A DNA stretch of 32,315 bases from Clostridia bacterium (GTDB lineage: Bacteria; Bacillota; Clostridia; Christensenellales; Aristaeellaceae): positions 1 through 32,315 of the forward strand of contig JAFRLF010000081.1 in assembly GCA_017431365.1 (NCBI GenBank). The letters are read 5' to 3'. Position numbers and translations under genes: made by a program. The notes under the pieces were generated by a model. That model was not told where the DNA came from, ran no database searches, and was given only the letters and a program-made list of their open reading frames with translations. Positions 15,962-24,306 of this stretch are shown here, piece after piece. Positions within the stretch are counted from its first letter, which is position 1; the number at the start of each line of letters is the position of its first letter.

Positions 15962-16003
15962 GGCGCTGTCGGCGGTAAATCAGCCGCTGGCAGCGCCGTT
16001 TTT
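15962..16003 (+). terminator. Terminator-like hairpin between binding protein and permeases
   Basis: A stem of about 14 bp (arms within 15962-15976 and 15983-15997, wobbles included, 6-nt loop) is followed by TTTTT at 15999-16003. It sits inside the operon, so it probably gives partial termination and stabilises the upstream mRNA. Confidence 0.75.
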
Positions 16004-16031
16004 CAAATGCTAGTCCTGGAGGGGATCACAA

Positions 16032-16979
16032 GTGAGTGAAAAAATACACGTGCCGAAGAGAGTGACGAGAGGCCTGCAGCTTAACAAATGGTATGAGCCC
16101 TATGTCCTGCTCACGCCCATGCTGATCATGCTGGGTTTTCTCTTCCTCTATCCGATTATTCTCAGCTGGTGCATGGCTTTTCAGAAATACAAGCTGACAG
16201 AGATGTACGACGTGTATTTCTACAAGGCGGATAAGCTGTTCACCAATTTCATTACGCTGTTCAAGAAGGACAGGTACCTCTCGCGCGTGACGCTGACCTC
16301 GCTTTACATGACCCCGCTTCTGGTGCTGGTGTCGACCGTATTCGGCCTCACCGCCGCTCTGGCATTGAACAAAAAGATCCCTCTGCGCGGATTCTTTCAG
16401 ATCATCATATTCCTGCCGAGCGCCATATCGGGCTTTTTGACGTCGATCATGTTCCGCTGGATGGCCAACGCGGAGTACGGCGTCTTTAACGATCTGCTGA
16501 TGAATGTGTTTCATCTCACCGATTCGAAGATCAGTTTTCTGTCAGCGCCAGGGCCGGCCCTGGCCGTGGTCATCATCGCCACGGTGTGGGTGGCCACGCC
16601 CGGCTACGCCATGACGCTGCTGGCGGCCATGCAGTCCATCCCCAAGGACATTGAGGAGGCCGCGGAGATCGACGGCTGCAACGTGGTGAAGCGCGTGTGG
16701 CACATCACGCTGCCATATATCAAGCCCACGTTCGTCATCATGTTCCTTCTGAAGTTTATCTGGTCGTTCAACTACATGGACATCGTCAGCACGGTGACGG
16801 GCGGCGGTCCGGCCTTCCGCACGACGACGCTGCCTATGTACATGTATTCGCTGGGCTTCGGGACGTATGACTTCGGCCGCGCCGCGGCGCTGGGCCTTTG
16901 CGTGCTGGCGGGGCTGGGGCTGTTCGTCATCGTGTACATGAAGCTGACCAGATATGAAAAGGCGGGTGAGGACTTTTGA
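16032..16979 (+). CDS. Sugar ABC transporter permease (UgpA/MalF type)
   Basis: A 315-residue inner-membrane permease with six predicted membrane segments, starting with YVLLTPMLIMLGFLFLYPIIL. The EAA loop that contacts the ATPase is EEAAEIDGCNVVKRVWHITLP (about residues 213-233), which places it in the CUT1 carbohydrate family. Start is GTG at 16032 after GGAGGGGAT. Its stop TGA overlaps the TTG start of the second permease, so the two are coupled. Substrate cannot be read from the sequence; the local gene set suggests a plant-polysaccharide oligosaccharide. Confidence 0.94.
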   Translation: MSEKIHVPKRVTRGLQLNKWYEPYVLLTPMLIMLGFLFLYPIILSWCMAFQKYKLTEMYDVYFYKADKLFTNFITLFKKDRYLSRVTLTSLYMTPLLVLVSTVFGLTAALALNKKIPLRGFFQIIIFLPSAISGFLTSIMFRWMANAEYGVFNDLLMNVFHLTDSKISFLSAPGPALAVVIIATVWVATPGYAMTLLAAMQSIPKDIEEAAEIDGCNVVKRVWHITLPYIKPTFVIMFLLKFIWSFNYMDIVSTVTGGGPAFRTTTLPMYMYSLGFGTYDFGRAAALGLCVLAGLGLFVIVYMKLTRYEKAGEDF

Positions 16980-17866
16980 CCGGCATCAACGCAGCGAAAG
17001 CTCAGCCAAAGGAAAAAAGAACGCTCTCGCGCTCCGCGCGCAACCGCATCGGCAACACGATCCGCTATATCGTGCTGATCCTTCTGACGCTGATCGCCTT
17101 TTTCCCGATGTACTGGATCGCACAGACGGGCTTCAAGGCGTACAACGAGATCATCAATTTCGAAAAGGTCACCTACTGGCCGCATAACTGGACGCTGGAG
17201 AACTTCCGGCAGCTGTTCGTCGAGTTCAAGTACTTCACTTACGTCTGGAACACGGTCAAGGTGGGGTGCATCACCGGTGTCATCGTGGTGGCGCTGACAT
17301 CGCTGGGCGGCTATGGCCTGGCGCGGTATAAATTCAAGGGCAAGGCCGCCGTGACGGGCATTTTCCTGCTGGTGCAGATCGCGCCTGTCATGCTGAGCCA
17401 GATCCCGATCTACGCCATGTTCTCCCGGATGAACCTGATCGGCACTCACACGGGGCTTTGCATGCTGTTCATCTCCATGTCCGTGCCGTTCAATACGGTG
17501 ACGATGCGCTCGTTCTTCGAGCGCGTGCCCGTGGCCATCGAGGAGGCGGCGTTTGTCGACGGCTGCAACCGCGTGCAGACGCTGTTCAAAATCGTCCTGC
17601 CGAACCTGAAGCCGGGCCTGGTGACGATCTTCATCAACGGGTTCACGCTGGCGTGGAACGACATCATCACCGCCACGCTGTTCGTGCAGACGCGCAGCAA
17701 GTGGACGGTCAACGTCGGTCTGAAGTCTCTGATCGGCAAGGTCTCAATCGACTGGGGCCAGCTGATGGCCGGCGCGTTCCTAACCATGATCCCCTCGATC
17801 ATCCTGTTCATCGTCACTCAGAAGGCGCTCGTCTCCGGCTCGCCAATGGGTTCGGTGAAGGGCTGA
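16976..17866 (+). CDS. Sugar ABC transporter permease (UgpE/MalG type)
   Basis: A 296-residue CUT1 permease, partner of the preceding gene. After a basic N-terminus come six hydrophobic segments beginning YIVLILLTLIAFFPMYWIA; the EAA loop is IEEAAFVDGCNRVQTLFKIVLP and the C-terminus ends VSGSPMGSVKG, where GxxxGxxKG is typical of MalG/UgpE members. The TTG start at 16976 overlaps the upstream stop, with GGTGAGG just before it; no later start fits as well. No ATPase gene is nearby, so a shared MsmX/UgpC-like ATPase elsewhere is expected. Transcription probably ends near the hairpin at 17886-17910. Confidence 0.93.
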   Translation: MTGINAAKAQPKEKRTLSRSARNRIGNTIRYIVLILLTLIAFFPMYWIAQTGFKAYNEIINFEKVTYWPHNWTLENFRQLFVEFKYFTYVWNTVKVGCITGVIVVALTSLGGYGLARYKFKGKAAVTGIFLLVQIAPVMLSQIPIYAMFSRMNLIGTHTGLCMLFISMSVPFNTVTMRSFFERVPVAIEEAAFVDGCNRVQTLFKIVLPNLKPGLVTIFINGFTLAWNDIITATLFVQTRSKWTVNVGLKSLIGKVSIDWGQLMAGAFLTMIPSIILFIVTQKALVSGSPMGSVKG

Positions 17867-17885
17867 CAGCATCATACAAGCAGAC

Positions 17886-17910
17886 CGGCACAGGCGCAGC
17901 GCTTGTGCCG
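17886..17910 (+). terminator. Hairpin after the sugar permeases, weak U-tract
   Basis: An 11-bp stem (17886-17896 with 17900-17910, one wobble, 3-nt loop) follows the permease stop by 20 bp. The tail CTTCTGCATTT is poor in Ts, so termination may be incomplete. A TATATT box lies at 17926-17931 and could be the -10 of the protease gene, though its -35 is weak. Confidence 0.5.
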
Positions 17911-17984
17911 CTTCTGCATTTATGGTATATTGACCTCGGGAACAGGAAGTTGTATCACTAAACCGACTTGACGAGGTGAAGACG

Positions 17985-20900
17985 ATGCCAGCGAGGATCA
18001 TCCATAAACGTGCGTTACACGCTGTGACAAAGATGCTTTTGTGCGTTATTCTGACGGCGTGCGCACTGCTTTCCATGGCTCGCGCCGAAGAAAAAGTGTC
18101 TGACCTGACAATCATGATCTATATGTGCGGGAGCAACCTGGAGAGCGAATACGGCTCGGCGTCAGCCGACATTCAGGAGATGATAAACGCGCAGGTCGAT
18201 ACGAGCCGCGTGAACGTGCTGGTCATGGCAGGCGGCACCGCCCGGTGGAACTCGGGATTCGACCCCGGGGAGATCAGCATCGCGGAGATCGGCGCGCGGG
18301 GCATGCGCGTGATATGGCGGCAGCAGGCCGCCAGCATGGGCGACGCGGCGACGCTGAAGACGCTGCTCGACTACGGCGTCAAAAACCGGCCGGCGAGGGA
18401 CTACGGCCTGATCTTCTGGAATCACGGGGGCGGACCGATGGAGGGCCTGTGCTGGGACGAACTGTTTTCCATGGACCCGCTGTCGCTGGAGGAGCTGGGG
18501 CGGGGCATCGCGGAGTCCGGTCTTGAAGGGAAGCTGCGCTTCGTGGGGTTCGACGCCTGCCTGATGTGCTCGGTCGAGGTGGCGCACGCCCTCGCGCCCT
18601 ATGCCGAGTACATGATCGCCTCTCAGGAGACGGAGCCGGCCACGGGGTGGAATTACACCTTTCTGACCGGCATCGCGGACGACGAATCCGGCGCGGAGAC
18701 GGGAAGGCGCATCGTCGACAGCTATTTTGATTCCCTTGAAGGGAGCAATGATATCCTGACGCTGGCGTGCGTCGACCTGAGCCGCATATCGGATCTTGAG
18801 GCGGCGATGGACGAGAGCTTTTCCAAGCTTAGTGCGAGGCTGACGCAGGAGGACTTCGCCGAGCTGTCGAGAGCGCGCAGCCAGGCGACGGGCTTTGGCC
18901 AGCCGGTGCGCGGCGTGGGCATCGACGGTTACGACCTGGTGGATCTGAAGGCGCTGGGCGAGAGCACGGTCAAAGCCGACGCGCTTGAACAGGCGCTTGA
19001 AGGGGCGGTCGTGTACCAGCGCAGCAGCGAGGACGGCGCGTCCGGACTGTCGGTGTATCATCCGCTGTGGAACAAGGAAATGTTCCTGAAAGCCTGGGGT
19101 GAAAACTACAGAGAAATGGGCTTCTGTCCGGGGTATACGAAGTACATCGAGTCCTTCGGCCGGTCGCTGACCGGAGCGTCCATGACGGACTGGTCCGGCC
19201 TCGTCACTCAGGAGGAGGACCTTGGCCCGAAGGACAGCGTCATATCCCTGCGCCTGACCGACGAGCAGGCCGCCAGCCTGCAGAGCGCGCAGCTCATCAT
19301 CCTGAAGAGGATGTCCTTTGTCAGCACGGCGCTCGCGCCTATCTGGCGCGTGCCCGTCACCCTGGACGAGGATAACACGCTGACGGCCCGATACAGCGGC
19401 AAGGCCATCTACGTCACCGACATGGAGGGCAACCCCCTGACGAAGGATCCCGTGAGCTACATCATGTTCGGCGACGGGGAGACGATCCGCATCAACGCCT
19501 GGTACGAGGACAACAGCCGCCGCGTCGACGCGCGGGACGTGACCCACGTCATCTATGAGTGCGCCCTGGACGAGGCGAGCGGTCAGGTAGACATCATTCG
19601 AACCTATGTGTACGACCGCGTCACCGGGAGCTACACCAACAGGATCCAGTTCGTGAACGAAGGCTTCACGATGGTCGGGTTCTGGAACTTTTTGAGAAAC
19701 ATCCCGTCGGAGGGAGATCCTCTGCCCGGCTTTGACAGCTGGGAAGGGTTTCAGGGCTACGCGATGGAGACCATGGACCCCAATCAGCCCTGGCAGTTCC
19801 GCGTGTTCGACGAGCAGCAGGACGGCAGTCAGCTCTCCGGGGCCATCGAGGTGACGGATACCCAGGCTGAGGCGGTCTTAAGCCCATTGACGCCTCTGCC
19901 TAACCCGAACGTGCGCCTGATCGAGCGCACCGGCGGCCAGGTTTCGACCGACCAGCTTTCGATAGATATTGATGTTCAGCTGGTCGACGCGCCCATGGAG
20001 AACGCGCTTCGGCTCGTGTTCCATCTCAAAAACACCACAGCCGCCGATATCACGCTTTCAGGTGAGAAATTCATCCTCAACGGGAGGACGGTGACCTCCA
20101 ACTCGCTGTACAGAAACCTGAAAGCGGGCGAAGAAGTCGACGTCATCAGGGATCTGGATCTGCGGGCCCTGCCGGGCGTCAGTGAGATTCATTCTGTGAG
20201 CTGCCGGTTTACGGTCAAGGACGAGACATATACCGAGATCGACGCGTTTGACTGGGAAGTCGGGCTGAGCGGCGTTACATTGATGGGCGCCGACGTGCCT
20301 GCGGGACTGGCTGTCGCCGAATCCGGCGGCATGAGGGCGACGCTCCTCTCCGTCAGCCAGAACAACAGGGATGAGATCCGCTGCGAAATACTGCTGGAGA
20401 ACCTGAGCGGCGGGGAGATCAACATCAGCGACGGCACGGTGCTGATAAACGGAATCCGCACGGACGCCACGTTTTCGGCCCACCTGCCGCCGAACAGCGA
20501 GCAGGTCGTCAGTTTGTCATATCCGGATTACGTGTATCTTTCCGATTGGCTTCATACGCCGGAAAAGCCGGGCGGCGGCGTTCTGGCCAGCGAGGGGAAT
20601 ATCCTGTACAGGCTGGGGGAGACGAGTGTTAAGAGGATCACGCTGTATCCGTTCCTCTCGAGCTATGACAGCGTTCTGGCGTTGAACGACGCGCAGACGG
20701 CGCTCGACCTGGTTCTTGACGAGCCCGTGCGCCTCGCTCCGACGGACGAAGCGCCCCTGCGGGATGAGAACCTTATCCTCGTCGACGGAGACGTGCGCAT
20801 TTCGCTCGAGCAGATGTTCATAGCGTCCGACGGCGTGAGCCTTTTGCTCATCGCGGACAACATGACGGACGAGGCGCAGTCTCTGAGCGTCGTTGACATG

Positions 20901-21902
20901 GCCTTCGACGGGACGGCGCCGGAGCCCGGGCTGATGGGCGGCGTAAAGGGCTGCAGCCTGACGCCGCGCTCGACGCGCGTCATGTTCGCCTACTTCACTT
21001 TTGAAGAGGAGGACCTGCCCGCTTCCTTCGACGAGATGAGCCTGCGCTTCGTCATCGGGAAACGGCGTACGGATATTCTGACAATAGGATTGAGTGAACC
21101 GGCCGCTTTCGACGCGCCTCTGGGCACCGGACTGTCCGCAAGCCAGCTGAGCGCGGAGACGGCGGACCTCATCGACGAAGTCATGATGATGCCCGATGAA
21201 ATCGTCCTGAAGGACGCGCAGTCGGCTCATGCCTATACCCTGACGGCGCCGCAGTTCGACACCGGCAGCCTTGAGATCGATCACGGCGCGGCGCGCGTGT
21301 GCCTGGCGGAAACCGGCGGCGCCGCGGATGAACAAGCCCTGCGCTATCACGTCCTGGCGACGGCTGATCTTAAACCGGTGGCTGACAGGGCGTGGACGGC
21401 CGATTTCTCCGGATTCGCGTTGGAGATCGACGGCAGCTATGTGAGTGTCGAGGATACTGTAGGAGCGGACGGATCCATTGCGGGCCAGCCTATGGGGTAT
21501 TCGCTGTCCTTCTATCGGACGCATGAGGAACTTGAGGAGCAGATCGGGGATTTCCTGTTCAGCAATTTCGAGGCCGATCCGAAGTGGACGGTCCGCTACG
21601 GCGAGGACGGCGCGTATCTGACGGACGTCAGTCTTGAGCTTAAGGAGATGTGGAATTTCAACAGTCCCTATACCAATTATCCGATCGATGATTTTGAGGG
21701 CATCGGAATCTATCAGGCTTTCATCGCCGAGCCGGACGAGGGCAGATATGAGTGGCATTACGAGAGCGTGGAGCTGCCCTTCGAGGGGCCGCTGGACTTC
21801 ACGCTCGTTCCGTTCGAAGCCGTCGAGGGAGAACTTGCGCTGCTCTACAGCTTCAGGCTGACCGACGGGTCGACCGTCACGCTGAAGCAGCCCTTAAACT
21901 GA
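17985..21902 (+). CDS. Large secreted clostripain-family (C11) cysteine protease
   Basis: A 1305-residue secreted protein. An N-terminal signal peptide (hydrophobic run LLCVILTACALLSMARA) is followed by a clostripain C11 catalytic domain of about 370 residues: LTIMIYMCGSNLES at its start, FWNHGGG with catalytic His ~147 and GFDACLM with catalytic Cys ~192, then the SQETEPATGWNY segment. Clostripain cleaves after Arg. The remaining ~900 residues hold no recognised motif; they look like repeated beta-rich modules and probably mediate binding to substrate or surface. There is no LPXTG or SLH motif at the end. The GTG at 17976 is in frame, but AGGTGA at 17974-17979 suits the ATG at 17985. The protein is unusually large for the family. 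It is flanked by hairpins and is likely a single-gene unit. Confidence 0.9.
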   Translation: MPARIIHKRALHAVTKMLLCVILTACALLSMARAEEKVSDLTIMIYMCGSNLESEYGSASADIQEMINAQVDTSRVNVLVMAGGTARWNSGFDPGEISIAEIGARGMRVIWRQQAASMGDAATLKTLLDYGVKNRPARDYGLIFWNHGGGPMEGLCWDELFSMDPLSLEELGRGIAESGLEGKLRFVGFDACLMCSVEVAHALAPYAEYMIASQETEPATGWNYTFLTGIADDESGAETGRRIVDSYFDSLEGSNDILTLACVDLSRISDLEAAMDESFSKLSARLTQEDFAELSRARSQATGFGQPVRGVGIDGYDLVDLKALGESTVKADALEQALEGAVVYQRSSEDGASGLSVYHPLWNKEMFLKAWGENYREMGFCPGYTKYIESFGRSLTGASMTDWSGLVTQEEDLGPKDSVISLRLTDEQAASLQSAQLIILKRMSFVSTALAPIWRVPVTLDEDNTLTARYSGKAIYVTDMEGNPLTKDPVSYIMFGDGETIRINAWYEDNSRRVDARDVTHVIYECALDEASGQVDIIRTYVYDRVTGSYTNRIQFVNEGFTMVGFWNFLRNIPSEGDPLPGFDSWEGFQGYAMETMDPNQPWQFRVFDEQQDGSQLSGAIEVTDTQAEAVLSPLTPLPNPNVRLIERTGGQVSTDQLSIDIDVQLVDAPMENALRLVFHLKNTTAADITLSGEKFILNGRTVTSNSLYRNLKAGEEVDVIRDLDLRALPGVSEIHSVSCRFTVKDETYTEIDAFDWEVGLSGVTLMGADVPAGLAVAESGGMRATLLSVSQNNRDEIRCEILLENLSGGEINISDGTVLINGIRTDATFSAHLPPNSEQVVSLSYPDYVYLSDWLHTPEKPGGGVLASEGNILYRLGETSVKRITLYPFLSSYDSVLALNDAQTALDLVLDEPVRLAPTDEAPLRDENLILVDGDVRISLEQMFIASDGVSLLLIADNMTDEAQSLSVVDMAFDGTAPEPGLMGGVKGCSLTPRSTRVMFAYFTFEEEDLPASFDEMSLRFVIGKRRTDILTIGLSEPAAFDAPLGTGLSASQLSAETADLIDEVMMMPDEIVLKDAQSAHAYTLTAPQFDTGSLEIDHGAARVCLAETGGAADEQALRYHVLATADLKPVADRAWTADFSGFALEIDGSYVSVEDTVGADGSIAGQPMGYSLSFYRTHEELEEQIGDFLFSNFEADPKWTVRYGEDGAYLTDVSLELKEMWNFNSPYTNYPIDDFEGIGIYQAFIAEPDEGRYEWHYESVELPFEGPLDFTLVPFEAVEGELALLYSFRLTDGSTVTLKQPLN

Positions 21903-21909
21903 AATAAAA

Positions 21910-21958
21910 CACAGCGGCGGGCCGTTCCTCATGACAGGGAGCGGCCTGCCGCTATTTT
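21910..21958. terminator. Bidirectional terminator between convergent genes
   Basis: Arms AGCGGCGGGCCG at 21913-21924 and CGGCCTGCCGCT at 21942-21953 form a 12-bp stem with one wobble. ATTTTG follows on the plus strand, and the minus strand runs into GTTTTATTT. It separates the protease gene from the oxidoreductase gene. Confidence 0.8.
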
Positions 21959-21976
21959 GATACTATTCGAATGACC

Positions 21977-23038
21977 TCAGATGCGGCACTTCTGGCCGAC
22001 GCCCTCTTCTTCGGCCTTGAACATGAGGTCGATGACCTTCATGACCCGCAGGGCCTGCTCGGGCTTGACGATGAGCTCCTCGCGTCCCTCGATCACGCCC
22101 ACGATGTTTTTGTAGTACTCCGACCAGTCCGGATGCTCGTCCGGCAGGGGGATTTCGTTCATCGTGTATTCGGGGCGCGGCGCCATCGTGCGGGTGGGGC
22201 CAGCCTCCGTGTAAACGATGTCGTCCGACCACTTCATCTCCGCGTTGGGCTTGAGCTTTAAGAGGCGGCCCTTGCAGCTCCAGTCGTCGATCTGAAGGGT
22301 CCCTTCCGTGCCCTGGACGTGCCAGCGCGGCGCGTTGATCAGGCAGTTTGTGGACATTTCCATCTCATACGAGCAGCCGCCCTCGAAGCGGATGAAGAGC
22401 TTGATGTTGTCGTCCACGCCGGGGGTGAACATGCTCAGAAGGTGCGCGTCCACGGAGACGACCTTTTCGTCGGAGAACATCTGCATGGCCTGATCCAGGA
22501 GGTGCACGCCCCAGTCGAGTAGCATGCCGCCGCCGTTCTCCTTATGACCGCGCCAGCCGTACATCGAGCCGCGCGAGCCCTGGACCTTGCTCTCGATCAT
22601 GTAGACTTTGCCAAGCAGTCCCTGCTCCTTCGCCGCCTTGACGATGCGGAAATCCCTGTCCCAGCGGCGGTTCTGATGGATGGAGAAAAGCTTTCCCGTC
22701 TCGTCGCGCACGGCGATGATCTGTTCGAGCTCGGCGCTGTTCAGGGTGACGGGCTTTTCGCAGACCACGTTTTTCCCCGCGCGCAGGGCGGCGATGGCGA
22801 TGTCCTTGTGGAAGTTGTTCGGCACGGCGATGGTCACAAGGTTGACGCTCTCGTCGGCCAGGAGCTCTTCAAGCGATCCGTATGTGTGCAGTCCCTTCGC
22901 TTTTGCGGCCTCCATGGCCTCGGGACGGATGTCGTACGCGCCGTAAACCTCGATGTCGCTGACCTTCTCGCTCACGCTGGCCGCGTGCCAGCTGCCCATT
23001 CCGCCGTATCCAACGATAGCCTGACGAATCCTGCCCAT
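21977..23038 (-). CDS. Gfo/Idh/MocA family oxidoreductase
   Basis: NAD(P)-dependent sugar or inositol dehydrogenase-like protein of 353 residues. The Rossmann nucleotide site is AIVGYGGMGSWHA at the N-terminus; VVCEKPVTLN (about residue 95) is the family EKP motif; the C-terminal alpha/beta domain contains GGGMLLDWGVHLLDQAM, where Asp and His are the usual active-site residues. Substrate is not predictable; a glycoside or cyclic polyol is likely. The frame is open to 23104, but the GTGAAAGAGGTG region places the start at the ATG at 23038. The promoter at 23104-23132 fits. A single-gene unit that shares an operator-like word with the sugar importer. Confidence 0.92.
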   Translation of the reverse strand: MGRIRQAIVGYGGMGSWHAASVSEKVSDIEVYGAYDIRPEAMEAAKAKGLHTYGSLEELLADESVNLVTIAVPNNFHKDIAIAALRAGKNVVCEKPVTLNSAELEQIIAVRDETGKLFSIHQNRRWDRDFRIVKAAKEQGLLGKVYMIESKVQGSRGSMYGWRGHKENGGGMLLDWGVHLLDQAMQMFSDEKVVSVDAHLLSMFTPGVDDNIKLFIRFEGGCSYEMEMSTNCLINAPRWHVQGTEGTLQIDDWSCKGRLLKLKPNAEMKWSDDIVYTEAGPTRTMAPRPEYTMNEIPLPDEHPDWSEYYKNIVGVIEGREELIVKPEQALRVMKVIDLMFKAEEEGVGQKCRI

Positions 23039-23103
23039 AACGCACACCTCTTTCACTGATGATGTGATATATGCAACGCCGGGGTTGACCCGGTTCTGGC
23101 ACA

Positions 23104-23132
23104 ATATTAACGTTTGAGGCGCGGGATGTCAA
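23104..23132 (-). promoter_or_regulatory. Promoter of the oxidoreductase gene
   Basis: On the minus strand TTGACA (plus 23127-23132) and TAATAT (plus 23104-23109) are 17 bp apart. The -10 lies inside the 11-mer ATATTAACGTT (plus 23104-23114), also present upstream of the sugar importer. Confidence 0.75.
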
Positions 23133-23219
23133 GACAAAATAGTGACCTATAAAATGTGAGGTAATTGTCTCGTTGTTTGATCAGGTTTGTTTCGGGTGTA
23201 ATTTTTTGGATTTTATGAC

Positions 23220-23269
23220 TTGTTAATGGCGTAAAAACGTGATATTGTATGTACATAATGTGTGTACAT
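23220..23269 (+). promoter_or_regulatory. vapBC promoter and operator
   Basis: TTGTTA at 23220-23225 and TATTGT at 23243-23248 with 17-bp spacing form the promoter. Just downstream an inverted repeat, ATGTACA at 23249-23255 and TGTACAT at 23263-23269, straddles the start site and is a good candidate for VapB/VapBC autoregulation. Confidence 0.6.
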
Positions 23270-23288
23270 GGACAGGAGGCGTCATCTT

Positions 23289-23522
23289 ATGATTGCGACA
23301 AAGGTATTTAAAAATGGGAACAGTCAGGCGATTCGCTTACCCCAAGAGATGCGTACGAACAAAAAAGAATTGTATATAACAAAACTTGGTAACGTTTACG
23401 TCGCTTTCCCGGCTGATGATCCATGGATGCCGACAAAGCAGGCTATAGGGTCTTTTTCGGAGGCTTTTATGGAGGAAAGGAATCAACCTTCCTGGGACGC
23501 GGTACTGAGGGAGGAGTTGTAA
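23289..23522 (+). CDS. vapB: VapB-type antitoxin
   Basis: A 77-residue antitoxin with an N-terminal AbrB/SpoVT swapped-hairpin DNA-binding domain: ATKVFKNGNSQAIRLPQEMR matches the conserved FKnGnSQAvRlP pattern. The C-terminal part (AFMEERNQPSWDAVLREEL) is the expected toxin-neutralising tail. Start at the ATG 9 nt after AGGAGG; an earlier in-frame start at 23262 lies inside the operator. Its TAA overlaps the toxin ATG by one base. Confidence 0.92.
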   Translation: MIATKVFKNGNSQAIRLPQEMRTNKKELYITKLGNVYVAFPADDPWMPTKQAIGSFSEAFMEERNQPSWDAVLREEL

Positions 23523-23920
23523 TGCTCCTGCTTGATACAAATATCTGCGTGTATCTGATGAAAAACAAATATCCTGAGGCAACGCGTAAATTGCTAAGTT
23601 ACGATCCTTCCGAGATAGCGGTTTCTTCGGTTACGGTATATGAACTGGAGTATGGAGCGGCGAAAAGCCGATGGCCAGAGAAAAACAGATGCAATATAAA
23701 GCTGTTTCTTGCGCCTTTCACGATTCTTCCATTTGACGGAAACGATGCTGTTGCGGCCGGTGAGATCAGGCAAATGCTGGAAAAAGCCGGTACCCCCATT
23801 GGCCCGTACGATATTCAGATTGCCGCGCAGGGTTTGGCGAGGGAGTATACCGTTGTTACTCATAATACCTGCGAGTTTTCCCGCATACCGGACCTGCAAG
23901 TCGTTGACTGGGTGGAATAA
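23522..23920 (+). CDS. vapC: VapC-type PIN-domain toxin
   Basis: A 132-residue PIN-domain ribonuclease, the toxin of a type II toxin-antitoxin pair, which typically cleaves tRNA or rRNA. Acidic residues of the metal site are visible: Asp5 in LLLDTNICVYL, Glu in VTVYELEYGA, Asp in GPYDIQIAAQ, and the conserved TTHN-like THNTCEFSRIPDL near the end. The start is the ATG overlapping the antitoxin stop (TAATG), with GGAGG upstream; the longer frame to 23423 overlaps vapB. The pair is AT-richer and uses different codons from its neighbours, consistent with transfer. Confidence 0.93.
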   Translation: MLLLDTNICVYLMKNKYPEATRKLLSYDPSEIAVSSVTVYELEYGAAKSRWPEKNRCNIKLFLAPFTILPFDGNDAVAAGEIRQMLEKAGTPIGPYDIQIAAQGLAREYTVVTHNTCEFSRIPDLQVVDWVE

Positions 23921-23990
23921 TTGAGTACGATTATAGCTCGAATGACGTACAGATTTGCACTTTTAGGTGAAATTGTTCGGCTTTTTGGGC

Positions 23991-24019
23991 TTGACGTCCG
24001 GGCGCGGCCGGTATATAAT
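23991..24019 (+). promoter_or_regulatory. Promoter of the T-box operon
   Basis: TTGACG at 23991-23996 and TATAAT at 24014-24019 are 17 bp apart. The start site near 24026 would lie just before Stem I of the T-box. Confidence 0.85.
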
Positions 24020-24025
24020 GTCCGA

Positions 24026-24270
24026 AAAGCGATGACCGGAGACAAGTAACGCCCCCATTCCGGACAAGAGAGCTGCCGTATGGTGCGAGGCAGACCGGAC
24101 GCCGGCGCGAATACACTCCGAGAGCCGTGGGCTGAACATACGTCAGTAGGCCCGTCCGGGTACGCCCGTCACAGCGCGTTCGAGAGGTCGGATTCGTCCG
24201 GCAACAGAGGTGGTACCGCGGTAAAATGTATTTATCGTCCTCTGCACATAGCTGCAGAGGGCGTTATTTA
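24026..24270 (+). ncRNA. T-box riboswitch, tyrosine (UAC) specifier
   Basis: A complete T-box leader. In Stem I, CGGAG at 24037-24041 pairs with CTCCG at 24116-24120, and CGCC at 24050-24053 pairs with GGCG at 24104-24107. Between them lies the specifier loop with the S-turn pair AGTA (24045-24048) and GAA (24109-24111), so the adjacent triplet TAC (24112-24114) is the specifier, reading tRNA-Tyr. The distal part has the AAGAGAG and GGTGCGAG elements. The T-box motif AGAGGTGGTACCGCG is at 24206-24220, and the bulge UGGU (24211-24214) fits an ACCA acceptor end, meaning discriminator A, as in tRNA-Tyr. CAGAGG (24205-24210) pairs with CCTCTG (24239-24244) to form the antiterminator. Uncharged tRNA-Tyr should switch the operon on. 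Confidence 0.93.
24236..24270 (+). terminator. T-box intrinsic terminator
   Basis: CGTCCTCTGCA (24236-24246) pairs over 11 bp with TGCAGAGGGCG (24253-24263) and is followed by TTATTTA. The left arm overlaps the antiterminator partner, so the two folds are mutually exclusive. Confidence 0.88.
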
Positions 24271-24306
24271 TGCCTTCTGCGTATAAGACGGAAGGAGAGA
24301 TAAACC

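Noticed and set aside
17903-17931. Promoter for the protease gene with TATATT at 17926
   Set aside because: The only -35 at 17 bp (TTGTGC) is poor and lies within the hairpin arm, so it is mentioned but not listed as a feature.
24026-24270. Reading the leader as a tryptophan T-box because of the indolepyruvate oxidoreductase
   Set aside because: The triplet beside the S-turn is UAC, no UGG is in specifier position, and the UGGU bulge does not fit the G discriminator of tRNA-Trp.
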